NCBI RefSeq assembly: GCF_902635505.1
Contig: NC_045427.1
Coordinates: 289,254,422 to 289,318,421, forward strand
Length of the DNA stretch: 64,000 nucleotides
Reading direction: 5' to 3'
Source of the DNA: Sarcophilus harrisii
Lineage: Eukaryota; Chordata; Mammalia; Dasyuromorphia; Dasyuridae
The notes under the pieces were generated by a model that was given only the letters and a program-made list of their open reading frames with translations, searched no databases and had not been told where the DNA came from. Within the stretch, counting starts at the first letter, position 1. Each line of letters begins with the position of its first letter. The position numbers were made by a program, and so were the translations under genes. Below are positions 1-11,613 of the stretch, piece by piece.

Positions 1-239
1 ATAACAAATGATAGCACAACACAATTAGAGTTATTCAGGTAAATATGGCAAACAGGAAAAATGATTACAATAGTTTTTCTTGCCATCTGCAGAAAAGTCA
101 TTGATTGTATCATGAAATTAAAGGTGATTTGCAGAAAGTATAATTAATTTTGATGGTCAATAAAGTCATAAATATAGGGACTGACCTATTACTTCTTAGA
201 TCATATACTTAAAACTATAAGGGACCATAAAGGCCCTTT

Positions 240-388
240 GATCATATTAGAAGCTCCTAGGTGAGCATTTTTCCTCTACTAATGCTACTTACAGTATTGG
301 AAAGTTTCCTCAAGCAAGGAGGGACTAGGTAACTTACTTAAAACTCACATTTTTTGGAGTAACAGGACTTGAATCCAGGTCTTTCTTG
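240..388 (-). repeat. MIR-like SINE, left part
   Basis: The stretch reads like the reverse complement of a MIR/CORE-SINE: a 'taacttactt' segment where MIR has its 'aagtaacttgccca' core, then 'aggacttgaatccaggtct'. The copy breaks off at about 388, where a T-rich tail begins. What looks like its continuation ('atcttcctaatttgaaggcc') resumes after 3185, so the SINE seems to have been split by the HAL1-like insertion. The family call is from memory of the MIR consensus. Confidence 0.5.
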
Positions 389-663
389 TTTTTTTTAAAA
401 AATGTATTTATTTATGTAAAACTTAAATATAAAATAGAAAAAAGACAGAAAAATATTGTCATGTGCACAGCCGAACATAAGGGAAGGCTCAAAATATGTA
501 ACAATAAATTTCCATTTCAATAAAGCACATATGATAATAGAAGCCATTGTATTTAAAACTGTTCATCTTTTTTTGCTTATACACTTTTTAATTTATTCTT
601 TTTTTCCCCTTTTCTCTCCCTCACCTACCTTCCCCAAGCAGGTTATAGTTAAGCACAGATATG

Positions 664-706
664 TTTATATGTACACATAAACACATGCACTCACAGAGAC
701 ATACAT

Positions 707-737
<31 letters not shown>

Positions 738-788
738 CCTACATATGTACCTATACACACATAAACACATATATACACACACATATAA
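664..788. repeat. CA/TA microsatellite
   Basis: Alternating (CA)n, (TA)n and CACATA units inside the 3' part of HAL1-like copy A. The equivalent place in copy B (about 25,400-25,470) also carries CA/TA-rich sequence, so the seed was probably in the ancestral element. Confidence 0.85.
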
Positions 789-2504
789 AACAATATTAAT
801 ATGGCTGAATCTTTTTAAACTTTGACTTTCTCTTAGATTTATACTTACTATGCCTACTTTTTGTTTTCTAATAAATTCTACTCATGATTGTTGTCATTGC
901 ATTAATGTATAATCTCTTATGTCTCATCCCTGCTAACTCTTCTAGTCTAACTAGACTTCACTCCCACCTCTTAATCTACTTTGAGATTATTTAACTTCTT
1001 CCCACACCTTCCCCAGGATCCCTCTCTTAACTTCTGCCTTCACTTTTTTCTTCCCTCTTTGTTCCATTCCCATTAAAACACACATTTTATCCCCCTTCCA
1101 TTAATCTACACACCCTTTTATACTCTTGATTTTTATCCCTTTCCCATTAACATCTTTCTATACCTGGTCTTATCTTATTTTCTTCCTCTCTTGTTTCTTT
1201 ATAGATTTTGGAGGATCTAAGGACATACATATATATTTACATTTATATTCATATATACACATAAATGTGCACACATATATACACCGCCCCCCATCTCTTT
1301 AACTCATTCCCAATGTGAATAGGATTTTAGAACTACAAGCCCTTCTTCTGCTTCCCCTCCACCTCTAATTCCTTCATACTAGTTCTTGCTCTTGCACTTC
1401 ATTTTTATAGCATAATTAATGTTTTTATCTTTTATTAGATAGTTTTGCTTTTTAGAGTTATATCATACTCATCTCTATTCCAATCTTTCTTTTGAACTAC
1501 CCAATTAGTAATAAAATCTTGGAATATGATTTACATTTCCACATATAAAACATAAACAATTTGTCCTTATTGAGTTCCTTGAAATTAGTCTTTGATGTTG
1601 GCTCTTATATGTCGAATTTTCTATTGAGTTCAGATTTATTTCTGACTAAATCCTGAAAGCCTGACAGTTCATTGCATGTCCTTTTTTTTTTTTTCTTTCA
1701 TTGTTATACTTAATGTTGCTGGATATAATATTTTTCGTTGCATCCCTAGTTCATTTGATTGTCAATATATGGCATTTCAGGACCTGGGATTTTTATTGTA
1801 GACACTAATAGGTCTTATTTTGTTCTCATTGTAACTCCAGCATAATTGATTTTTTCTTTGGTTGCTTGTAAAATTTTCTCTTTGCTCTGTTCCTGTATGT
1901 TTTCTTGTTCGAATCTCTTTCACATGGTGATCAGTAGATATTTTCTATTTCTACTTTCCCCTCTTGTTCTGTCAGTCTGGGACAATTTAATTATTTCTTG
2001 TATTATTGTAGCAAAATTATTTTTTTTCATCATTGCTTTCAGGTAATACAAAAATTCTTATGTTTTCCCTTCTTGATTTCCAGATCTGTTGTTTATCTTT
2101 TGAGATGTCTCACATTCTCTTCTATATTTTCTATTCTTTTGATTGTGTTTTATTATTTCTCTGTCTCTTATATCTTCCTAGCTTCTCCTTTCTCAGTTCT
2201 CATTTTCAAAAAGTTAAGATTTTGGATATTCTTTTCTAGTTGGTTGGCTTTCTTTACATAATCTTGTTTTTCTTAGATTCTTATTTATTTGTTTTTGTTT
2301 TTTTTTTTCAATCTCTGTCATTTAATTTTTAAAAATCTTTTTTGAGGTCTTTTCTTTTCTTTTGGGGGCAGGTAACAATTTAATGTTACTCTTTGAGGTA
2401 AGAGATTCTTTTTTTTAAACTTCACTATCCTCCTCTGAAGAGGATCCTCAGTCTTCCCTATTCCCTAGTAAGTTTCTTCATTTGAGCTCTTTCTCCTTCA
2501 TCTA

Positions 2505-2618
2505 ATCTCTCTCTGTCTCTCTGTCTCTCTGTCTCTCTTTCTGTCTCTCTCTGTCTCTGTCTCTCTCTCTCTTTCTCTGTCTGTCTGTCTCTGTCTGTCT
2601 GTCTCTTTCTCTCTCTTT
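2505..2618. repeat. TCTCTG/TCTG pyrimidine repeat
   Basis: Imperfect repeats of TCTCTG and TCTG, all pyrimidine and G, within HAL1-like copy A near its ORF1/5' UTR side. This is simple-sequence expansion. Confidence 0.85.
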
Positions 2619-3184
2619 TAATAAGAACTTGTTAGTATAATCTATAATCGTTTCTACTTCTGATTTGGAGAGTAAGATGCCTGTGACTTTGCATCAGTTC
2701 TCCTCTCTTCTTCAGAACCCCAAATCAAGAACTCCATCCTCCTGGAATATCCCCAGAGAGTACCTTCCTTGACCCACTGTTTCTGCATTCAATAAGCACC
2801 CACTGGTCCCATTTCTCCCAGGGTTGCATTTCAGCAGCATTGTTGTGCTTGGGGTTCCTCATCAGCAGAGGTTCTTCTTGGACTCCACTGTACTGGAGTT
2901 AAACGTTCCTGTGGCTTGAATCGAGTTTTTCTTTGAACCCACCTGTCTCCAGGACCCCCACCTGAAGAGCTAGCCTGGTGATGTTTACATTTCACACTGG
3001 CCAAATCTCCATCCTGATGTCTTTTCTCAGATTTTTTCCAGTTTTTCCAGGAGGACCCCCGCTATCCCCCAACTTTTATTTGTTTTTCACTTGTCACCTC
3101 TGAGGAGTATTTATATTTTATTTTGTAGGGGAAATTTGGAGAGCTTGGAATTTTCTGACTTACTCTGCCATCTTTCCAGAAGCC

Positions 3185-3235
3185 TTCCCACATCTTCCTA
3201 ATTTGAAGGCCAGCTATTTATATACTCAGCTATAT
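3185..3235 (-). repeat. MIR-like SINE, right part
   Basis: 'atcttcctaatttgaaggcc' followed by 'agctatttata' resembles the MIR reverse complement '...tcttcctgactccaaggccagctctctatcc'. Together with 240-388 it looks like one MIR split by HAL1-like copy A. Confidence 0.4.
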
Positions 3236-4384
3236 TGCTTGTTAATGTCCTAAGTATTTTTTTTTAATTACCTAGAGTTAATTGAAGATACTTTCACATC
3301 ATTCTGAAAACAAAGCCTTCAAAATGCATAATGCTGTTTCAATATGGATATATTCTTTAGTATCCTTCCCCATTTTATTTCTCTTGTATTTCTGAGAATG
3401 TTGCCTCTTAGCTGCCTGTCTTACATCTCACCTACCATGATCCCAGCTCAGCATTGGCAATTCCATTATGAAGACAATAGCAAATATGGGCTGAATGAGC
3501 ATATTGATACATATATAACCATCAAACTCATCCCATTCCTGACTTCTATTCACATACAGATTAATTTTAACTCTTTGGGAAAGAAATGGATAAGCCAGTT
3601 CAGATTCAGTGAAACTTTCCACACAAAAACCTTCATTTTAAAAAGATATCACAAACCATTTTTAAACTATTATTTTATTTTCAAACCACAGGACAGTATT
3701 TTGTTTTTCTTTCTTTGCTTCACTTTCTCAAATCCTCAGGCTTCCTAGGAACTTTTACTAGCCCTGAACACATTTTCCAAAAGAATCAATATCTGTATTA
3801 CCAAAGTGGAGATGGTTTTTGATCTCCTTAGGGTAGCTTAAATGTATATATTTTATATCATTGTAAAAACTGAAATTTTCTCTACTGCTTGTCAATTTAT
3901 TTCAGTCTTTTAAAAATTATCTTTCTAACTCCATTTTCTGTTTTTTTTTCTTTTGTATTACCTGAAAAATATAATTATTCACTAAAGACAAAGAAAAAAA
4001 AAGAAAAAGAAATAAAAGCTTAGATTCATAGTCTGGGGAAGAAAAGAGCCATTTTTTTCCCACAGTGTGAGATAATTATGCATGATATTCATTCACTTAT
4101 TTTATAAGCTTTTGATAATGTCCTTATGTCCTATGATATTTTGATCAGTCTTTTAAGTTATTTCATGGCAGCGATTGAAGACTAACTTTGATTCATCTCT
4201 GTATGAGGCCCAAAGTTATAGTTCTTATCCAAGAAAAAGATTTCTGCCTTAAGGGTCCATGGACAAAACTTAAGTTCCTAGGAAAACAAAATAAAGAAAT
4301 CTGCAGATATTTTGGAGGCATAGGTTTATAAATGGAGGAAGTCTTCATGACTATGTGATCTTCTAGGAAACTTTGTTCAGAACT
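3236..4384. other. No recognisable feature
   Basis: AT-rich sequence without a repeat family I can name. One 134-codon open frame runs through 3344-3748 on the plus strand, but it has no recognisable domain, is rich in Phe/Ile/Leu as expected from T-rich DNA, and has no flanking splice or promoter evidence. I do not call it a gene. Confidence 0.5.
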
Positions 4385-4536
4385 TTTTTTTTGTTTGTTT
4401 GTTTGAGGGAATTAGCATTAAGTGACTTTCTCAGGATCACACAGCTAGTAACTGGATTTGAAGAACTGTGTCCTATAGACTGTAGGGAACAATGTAGGGT
4501 CCTACATTGCTCCATCCACTATTCCACCTAACTGAC
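4385..4536 (-). mobile_element. tRNA-derived SINE (MAR1/MIR type)
   Basis: A T-rich tail (4385-4404) precedes 'aagtgactttctcaggatca' and 'cacagctagtaact', then a degraded tRNA-like head reading 'tccatccactattccaccta' (the reverse complement of '...agtggatagagc...'). This is the layout of a minus-strand marsupial tRNA-derived SINE. A small internal duplication ('gtaggg...gtagggtcctac') sits near the head. Confidence 0.75.
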
Positions 4537-5854
4537 CTTAGTCCAGCACTTTTGCTTTTTTTATTTTAAAAGAGAAACTGAGTTTATTGTTAACTCTGAA
4601 TTTAATTCAGTTGTACAGAATGAATACTGATTCCATGATTCTAATAGAGAAATTCTGGCACTTTTTGGCCCACAGTTCAAAACTTAGTCTATTTTTGAAC
4701 TCTATGAAAAGCTATTTACTATGTCTCTAGCTAGCTATTTGCCAACTTTTTAAACTATATATTTACATGTTTTCAATCTGTCTTTTATATCAAGTAAGGT
4801 GGCTTTTCAACTAATTAAAATAGGTAAACAATTTTAAAGGACAGAAAACTCTACATTAAACTTTTGAATTCTTAGACATAGTTTAAATGAAAAAGGGAAA
4901 GAGTTAAACATTTAAATAACTACATAAGTTCTTAGTAATATGGGAAGTCAGCACCAATTGAACACTATTCTTTCTCTGACCACTTGTAAACAGTAAAATG
5001 TAGGGGGTGGGATTCAACACCAACCATGCTAGAGAATTATTATTTGACATGCTGTAAAACATCAAGTATTGCCATTGAAGGATTTCCATAAGAATCAGGG
5101 GAAAGTGCAAAACAGATGCTCTCTGATTGCTGCATATAACAAAATTCTGAAAATATCAACTGCAATGAGTGATAGAAATTTAATATAATTGTACTTTACT
5201 CACCAAAGTAACCCAAAAAGAAAAATCTAAACATTTAATACTGAAGATAAAAAAATTTTTAATAACCTCTCAATAAATATTCATTGAATTGAGCTCTTAC
5301 TTTCTCACAGTGATCTTTATTCTTTTATATTGAAATTTCAGAGTTTAAACTGCATTTAAGTCACTTAAACTTTGCTTATGCAATGGACTTGGTTTTATTC
5401 TACTTTTTATTTCTTTCCCCAAGAAAAGACACCTTTGCTCTATTTCTTGACACTTATTTCTTAGCATCATTCATATTTTTCCCTCCTATACTTTTCCCTT
5501 TTGGCTAGATTTCAAAGAGACTGTTCGTTCATCATATGACTATATGTGAGCTCATTTATAACAAAATTTCAAGATATCTAGGACAGACTGTATATTTTCA
5601 AGAGACAGCTTTTCCAACTCTGTGTCAAGCACCAGTGCCAACCTCTGAATAATGTGATTACTGAGTCAGAAAACAAGGAATTAATCACAAACCTCAGGGT
5701 GCCTTTTACAACAACTCTTGACATCTGATTTACACCAAGATTCCTTTTCTGCCAAATAACAATGAAGCTTCTAAAGGTATGCAAAGTTACCATATCTTCT
5801 GGAAGAAGCATTTAATTTTTTTTTTTAAACAATAAAGTTCAACGTAGGAAATAT
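4537..5854. other. No recognisable feature
   Basis: AT-rich, apparently single-copy sequence. Short open frames on both strands have no recognisable motif. I see no CpG cluster and no RNA gene. Confidence 0.5.
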
Positions 5855-6012
5855 GTGTTAAGTGACTATTTTATTGAAAATACTGTGCTAATGCTGGAGA
5901 GAACATTCAGATGAAACAAAGTCCCTGCCCTCATAAAACTTATAATATAGTAGAAAGAAAGGAAGGAAACAAGCATTAATTAAGCACTTACCACATGCTA
6001 AGCACTGTGCTA
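5855..6012. repeat. L2/MIR3-type old retroposon remnant
   Basis: 'aaagtccctgccctcat', then 'taagcacttaccacatgcta' and 'agcactgtgctag'. This word pattern ('...tttattaagcacctactatgtgccaggcactgtgc') recurs at 42.86, 49.26 and 53.35 kb in this window and is characteristic of the L2/MIR3-derived repeats of marsupials. Orientation is left open. Confidence 0.55.
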
Positions 6013-6740
6013 GTAGGGGGTTGATACCAACACTTAAATTTACCTGTTTCTCCTCCTTACTAAGATACCCAATTATTCCTCATTGACTTTTAGGTACACT
6101 TCAGAGTTAAGCAGCCTAAACATTTTAAGTTAAAATCAGGACTTCAATGAAATTTCAATTAAATGACTTAAAACCTGTTTTATATGTCACATTCTGCTAA
6201 ACTATAATTGATAATGCATTAAATCTTGCTGCAGCATTTGACACAAAATGACCAGAGAATTATTTAAACTCCTCTTTTTAATATCACATTAGTTTCTTTG
6301 GCACACACTCTATAATGTAGCACTAGGTGACATTATGAATTCTTAAAAAGTGCCCAAACATCCCCGATACTATAAATTCCATTTAGGTTCATTATAAACT
6401 ATTGCTCCCTTGATGCTCTCCCTGAGTTATTCCCATATTCACAATATCTAGTGCCAGAACATTGAACTGTGGTGTTGGGGATGCAGCTCCCAGTTTAATC
6501 TTCTAATTAACCTAGAATTGAAATTTATAAAATACTTAATTTATCAGCTATCAAAAATTAGTGTACAATAAAAATAATTAATACTAAATTACATTGCTAA
6601 TAATTTAATCTTTTTTGATGATTCAAGACTCACATCTGATCATTCAATGACCAAAGATCATCTCTATGAACATCACTTATTGTTCAGCAGAGATGTGGAG
6701 AAGTAGTTTAATATAAAAATGTGCTTAAAATCTCCATCCA
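6013..6740. other. No recognisable feature
   Basis: AT-rich sequence with no repeat family or gene I can identify. Confidence 0.5.
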
Positions 6741-7065
6741 GTTGAATTTTTACCTTATTTTTGAAGGCCCAATTTAAATGTATTTAGTCCAAGTAGCTTT
6801 GCCTAATTACTCCAGCCAGATGTGGTTCCTCTCTCCCTTGAATTCTCCTGGTACTTCATATGTAACTTTTTATGCTTTAATACTTGACTTTTTATTCCAT
6901 CTATCCATACATGTGCCTTATTCTTCCCTATTATTTTTTTACAAGATCATAAGCTAATTGAGGTCAGGGATTACATCCATTTATCTTTCTGTCCTTTTCT
7001 GTACCAGACACATTTGCTAGAGAAGCATAAATAGCAAATGCTTGTTGTATTCAATAAATACTAGT
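6741..7065 (+). repeat. L2-clade LINE 3' remnant
   Basis: Pattern of an L2 3' UTR: 'gaaggcccaatttaaatg', 'aagctaattgaggtcaggga' and a final 'caaatgcttgttgtattcaa'. L2 3' ends read 'gagggcagggactg...gcacatagtaggtgcttaataaatgcttgttga'. Old and gapped. No coding part remains. Confidence 0.6.
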
Positions 7066-7084
7066 AGTTAATCCATATAAAATC

Positions 7085-7265
7085 TGTAAAATACTTGATA
7101 CACATTATTTCATTTGATTCTTCCAAGAATACTGTGAGGTATTATTGTCTTTCTTCTACAGATGAGGATATTGAAGCTCCCAGGGGTTAAATGTTACCCA
7201 GGTTCTTATGGTTAATAAATATCAGAAGAAATATGTGAAATCAAGTCTTGTTGACTCCATTATTC
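7085..7265 (-). repeat. MIR SINE
   Basis: Reverse complement of MIR: 'ttcatttgattcttccaaga', 'tgaggtattattgtc', 'cagatgaggatattgaagct', then the core-like 'ggttaaatgttaccca'. This is an old, diverged copy. Confidence 0.65.
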
Positions 7266-7512
7266 TGTCAACTAATCTATGCTCATTCATTTAATTCATG
7301 TAAATTAATTTACATTCATTTATAGATATTTGTTTTATGAATAAATGAATGCACATTAAATTCCTGCTATGTACAAATTTTTTTTGTTTATATCATCAAA
7401 AACATTGTTTTTTGAATAATATAAAAATTAAAAAAACAAAGTTAAAAACCCCAGCAATTTTTGCCATTAGGAATAAGACATAATTTGCACTTTCTTTTCT
7501 TATGCACATTTA

Positions 7513-7762
7513 GGTTGTTTTTGTTAAGAAGTTTCAGTCATGTTTGACTATTTGTGACCTCATTTGGGGTTTCTTGGTGAAGATATTGCAGCAGTTTGCT
7601 ATTTTCTCTTCCAACTCATTTTATAGATGGGGAAATTGAGGCAAGTAGGATTAAATGCTTTGCCCAACATTATATAGCTAATAAGTTTCTGAGGCCAAAT
7701 TTGAAGTCAGTTCTTTCCTATTCCAGTCCCAGAAGTATAACTACTGTGCCAAATAGCAGCTC
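7513..7762 (-). mobile_element. MAR1-type CORE-SINE
   Basis: Read on the minus strand it has a tRNA-like head (right end, 'gtgccaaatagcagct'), a CORE ('gatggggaaattgaggcaag') and the tail region 'ccccaaatgaggtcac...aaca' typical of the marsupial MAR1 SINE. Flanks 'atgcacattta' (7502-7512) and 'atgcaaatata' (about 7769) look like a worn target-site duplication. Confidence 0.75.
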
Positions 7763-8465
7763 AATTCATGCAAATATATATTTATTTAAATTTAACTTAA
7801 TAAAGACATATTTACAAATATCTAGGACAGTTGTTCATAGATTTAAAAAAACTGGACTAAGTAAATTAAGTTTTCTTTTCCTCTCCATATAGTTCCATCT
7901 CTGCACAATTTGAACCATTTCTTTTTAGAATTCTTGCAAAAAATGAAATATAGCCTTTTCTTTAAAAAAAATATTCTTCATATTTCCATGTAGCTTTTGC
8001 ATTGCTAGACTTTAGGACACGATTTAAAATGTCAAAACCAGCATAGTACTCCCTGCTCAATCTAAAGATAAATGACTTTCTTGTGAAACTCTTCTTATGA
8101 ACGTAAGAAACTTGATCTAAGCACCTGAATTCCAGAGAACAAGTTCATGTCCTTCTTTTGGTCCATTGATGTTGTCCTATTCTTTAGTGATGTTTGTAAG
8201 TACACTATTTTTGAATGAACCTAATTGGGAGCTTAATATCACTAACAGTTACTTTAGTCAATACCTTTATAATGAGTTCATATCCCATATCACTTATAAG
8301 TATACAATAGAATGCAAGGAAGTTTCAATGATCTCTACATTGCTCATTACACCAGATGAAACCCTATAAGGGGAATAGATGAGCCAAGTTGTGACAGCGT
8401 GAATATGGTTCTATCCTTTACTTTTAGTGTCAAGGAGAATTGTAAAGCTCTTGGCTAAAAGTTTA

Positions 8466-8605
8466 TCATTAACTGAGATGTTCAATTAATGAGGCAAGCT
8501 ATATTGAAAGTATTGGCATGGTTTTTTTTTCCTTACATATGGAGAAAGAGAGAAATGTTAGCAGTTTGTAAAGATACCTCCCACTCTAATTTAAAAAAAA
8601 AATCA
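8466..8605 (+). repeat. Local duplication, copy 1
   Basis: About 140 bp that recur at 9134-9273. Shared words include 'gaggcaagctatattgaaag' against 'aaggcaagctattttaaaaa' and 'acatatggagaaag' against 'acatatggaaacat'. Copies lie about 670 bp apart in the same orientation, and both run into an A-rich stretch. I recognise no mobile family in it. Confidence 0.7.
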
Positions 8606-9133
8606 ACGTGAAAAACCAGCTGTGGTACCACAGAGCAAAACTGGTAAGCATTCTTTTGGACCAATCTTAATATAGATGCCATATATAACATGTAAAAAAG
8701 GAACCCTAGGAACAAAATTCAGAGTGCATATACAATGAATGTATTTGCAGCCTTAAGTGCAGGATTTATGTTCCCAAGAAAATTTGCATTTTTAGACTGG
8801 TTCATATCAGGAAGCTAGAGAGTATGAACAGGAAAAAAAATGAATTTTTATAATGTTAAAATCACAAAAAATTCAGATTTGGAAAGTATGTTAGAAGTCA
8901 TCCTATCCAATCCTTTTTTTTTCTGATCTAATTTTATGGACAACTTCTAGGTCATCAAGCCTCTTTTGAAACACATCCAGTGATAAACTACAAAATTATT
9001 CTATTTAGTCCTTTATTTAACTTTATTAATTAACGTATGTTTAGCACTGACATGTAGACCTTTGAGCTTTTTCATGTTATCCTATAGGGATTTTATATAT
9101 TAAAAAAAACCTCTTTTATTCATGTTTTTGTTT
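8606..9133. other. Spacer between the duplicated blocks
   Basis: The stretch from about 8870 to 8980 ('gaaagtatgttagaagtcat...') resembles the common mammalian old-repeat phrase 'aaggaccttagaggtcatctagtccaa' but is too diverged to place. The rest is unassigned AT-rich DNA. Confidence 0.35.
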
Positions 9134-9273
9134 AATCATTACTGAGATATTTAATTAATAAGGCAAGCTATTTTAAAAATGTATTGGCATGAGTTCCTTT
9201 TTAACATATGGAAACATAGAAAAATGTCATCACTTTCTAAAAACACTTTTCACTCTTATTTTTTAAAAAAGGG
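9134..9273 (+). repeat. Local duplication, copy 2
   Basis: Second copy of the 8466-8605 block, same orientation, with scattered substitutions and small indels. The duplication is therefore old. Confidence 0.7.
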
Positions 9274-9279
9274 TTTTAC

Positions 9280-9422
9280 CTCTCCCTCAGTCAATTTCCT
9301 TATCTATTAAATGGGAATAATAATCCCACTAAACTTTCAAAATTCCCATGAGGATCAAATAAAATAATATATGTAAAACACTTTACAAATCTTTAAAAGT
9401 ACTATGTAAATACTATTGTTTT
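9280..9422 (+). repeat. MIR SINE, 3' half
   Basis: 'tcagtcaatttccttatcta', 'aaatgggaataataatccca', 'tgaggatcaaataaaataat' and 'aaaacactttacaaatcttt' match the MIR 3' half in order ('cctcagtttcctcatctgtaaaatggggataataat...gaggattaaatgagataat...aagcgctttgcacag'). Confidence 0.8.
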
Positions 9423-9448
9423 TAGTCTGAGGAGTATTTTAAAAATCA

Positions 9449-10422
9449 TCTATAGCATACAGAGTAAAGACTGGAGCAGAATCTATTATGCTTCAGGTAA
9501 AGTCAAAAAAGCAGGGGTAGCCATCCTTATCTCAGATCAAGCAAAAGCAAAAATTGATCTAATTAAAAGAGATAAGGAAGGAAACTATATCTTGCTAAAG
9601 GGTAGCACAGACAATGAAGCAATATCGATACTAAACATGGATGCAACAAGTGGTATAGAATCTAGCTTCCTAAAGGAGAAGTTAGGAGAGTTGCAAGAAT
9701 TAGACAGCAAAACAATGATAGTGGGAGATCTCAACCTTGCACTCTCAGAATTAGATAAATCAAACCACAAAACAAATAAGAAAGAAATTAAGGAGGTAAA
9801 TAGAATATTAGAAAAATTAGGCATGATAGATCTCTGGAGAAAACTGAATGGTGACAGAAAGGAGTATACTTTCTTCTCAGCAGTTCATTGAACCTATACA
9901 AAAATTGACCATATATTAGGATATGAAGACCCCAAAATTAAATGCAGGAAGGCAGAAATAGTAAATGCCTTCTTTTCAGATCATGATGCAATAAAAACTA
10001 CATTCAACAAAAAGTTAGGGGTAAATAGACCAAAAAGTAATTGGAAATTAAATAATATCATCTTAAAGAATGATAGGGTGAAACAGCAAATTATAGACCC
10101 AATTAATAATTTCACCCAAGATAATGACAATGATGAGACATCATACCAAAATTTGTGGGATGCAGTCAAAGTGATAATAAGGGGAAATTTTATATCTTTA
10201 AAGGCTTATTTGAATAAAATAGAAAAAGAGAAGATCAATGAATTGGGCTTGCAACTTAAAAAGCTAGAAAAAGACCAAATTAAAAATCCCCAATCAAATA
10301 CTAAACTTGAAATTCTAAAATTAGAAGGAGAAATTAATAATATTGAAAGTAAAAAAAAAACTATTGAATTAATAAATAAAACTGAGTTGGTTTTATGAAA
10401 AAAACAATAAAATAGAAAACTC
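9449..10422 (+). mobile_element. L1 ORF2 fragment (endonuclease region)
   Basis: A fragment of an L1 ORF2 covering most of the apurinic-like endonuclease and the start of the linker. In translation 'MIVGDLNLALSELDKSNHKT' is the L1 'GDFN' block. 'EYTFFSAVH' and 'SDHDAIKTTFN' are the conserved blocks near the catalytic His, and the region after it ('KEKINELGLQLKKLEKDQ') is the linker. The SDH triad residues are present. One in-frame stop follows 'FFSAVH'. The fragment is truncated at both ends, with no reverse transcriptase, 3' UTR or poly(A), and it ends a few bases after the 'tggttttatgaaaaaa' segment. The same region recurs at 33.4-34.0 kb (plus) and 57.9-58.7 kb (minus). Confidence 0.9.
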
Positions 10423-10526
10423 ATCTACAGATTGATCTTATGAACTCATGTAATTGAGTTTTAACAAAGTCAAACATATTTAAGTTAGAACAAACAACAT
10501 GGAGCTAATAATATAGTTTTAAAATC

Positions 10527-10672
10527 TCTCCTCTCCTGTCCTCTCCTCTTTCTATATTTCTATATCTATATATCTCTTGCACTCTACATAGCCTTCTATC
10601 TCTGCTTATGCCTATTTCTCTCTCTTTGTCTCTGTCATTATCTCTCTTTCTCTCTTCATCTGTCTTTCAATG
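10527..10672. repeat. TC-rich simple repeat
   Basis: Pyrimidine-rich sequence with repeated CTCTC, CTGTC and TATC words. No other feature. Confidence 0.7.
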
Positions 10673-10819
10673 TTATTTTACTATATAAGCATGACAATCA
10701 CCAGCCAACCAAGAAATTAAAATCCATTTCAAAATACAAAGAAGAATAAGAACGATTGTATATAAAACTATGAATATCTGTTGTATATAGTTTAAATATA
10801 GATACATACTCATATTTAT

Positions 10820-10866
10820 GTATGTATATCTATCTACCTACATATATATATATATGTATATATAAA
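10820..10866. repeat. TA/TATG-rich microsatellite
   Basis: Short alternating 'tatctatc' and 'tatatatatg' units. Confidence 0.7.
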
Positions 10867-10989
10867 ATTTAGTAGATAATAACACAATTTTCCTATGTGG
10901 ATTCCCTTCTGGATTTTTTTTTTGTTTGTTTCTCAACTTTTGTTTCTCAACTTTCATAACAAGATTCTTTCATTAATATTTTTTTCCCC

Positions 10990-11069
10990 TAAAAAATCCA
11001 CTATAGTGCCTAGCACACTTTTTTGTACATATAGAGCACTCAATAAATATTCTTTTAATGAATAAATAA
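10990..11069 (+). repeat. L2 3' end remnant
   Basis: 'tagtgcctagcacacttttt' followed by 'agagcactcaataaatattc' is the L2 3' terminal pattern ('...gcctggcacatagtaggtgctcaataaatatt'). Confidence 0.6.
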
Positions 11070-11536
11070 TATAAAATATTATTTGTTTGATCAGAGAAGA
11101 AAAGTTATGGAAATGTCAAAATGGATAGTCAAATTTATGCTTTGAAAATTTTCCTTTGATAGATAATAACCGTATTACATTCATTAAAACTCCTAAACTA
11201 TCCAATCCAGGGAAAAACCTAAGGAGTTATTATATACAACCAAATTAAAGGATCACCATTTACTTTATCTACTGGCAGGTACTAAATGGAAGACATGGTA
11301 CTAAAAATGAACATCAAGCCTCATGCTGCTTGACATATTGTAGCTAAAGCTATCAAATTAGCAAATTACTTACCTATTATAATAGAAGCAAAGCCTAAAT
11401 TAAGTTGGTCCTCTCCTCCTTATTACTTATCAGAATGATTATATCCCTTGCAGACAATTTTATCCAAACTTATAAATCACAAGAAATAATTTATATGCTT
11501 CCAATAGCAACAGACATATAAACATATATATGTATA

Positions 11537-11540
<4 letters not shown>
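11070..11540. other. No recognisable feature
   Basis: AT-rich and unassigned. No open frame of note. Confidence 0.5.

Positions 11541-11608
<68 letters not shown>
11541..11608. repeat. (CA)n(TA)n microsatellite
   Basis: A perfect CA run (about 11,544-11,575) passes directly into a TA run (about 11,576-11,608). The antisense translation of Tyr-Ile/Cys-Val repeats comes only from this tract. Confidence 0.95.

Positions 11609-11613
<5 letters not shown>

Larger units (their letters stand above)
389..3180 (-). mobile_element. HAL1-like half-L1 retrotransposon (copy A)
   Basis: A minus-strand, non-LTR element with ORF1-type sequence and no ORF2. The right edge, read on the minus strand, begins 'aagatggcagagtaagtca', the typical start of an L1-type 5' UTR. 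The left edge is a T-run that corresponds to the poly(A) tail. It aligns by eye along its length with the copy at 25.1-27.4 kb, including the shared motif 'attgtcatgtgc' near the tail, and with the element starting at 63.2 kb. HAL1 elements are known non-autonomous L1 relatives that keep ORF1 only. No long reading frame survives. A CA/TA microsatellite (664-788) and a pyrimidine repeat (2505-2618) have expanded inside it. Confidence 0.65.

Noticed and set aside
3344-3748. A 134-codon plus-strand frame in apparently unique DNA
   Set aside because: T-rich composition explains the Phe/Ile/Leu content. No motif, no splice-site pattern and no promoter evidence.
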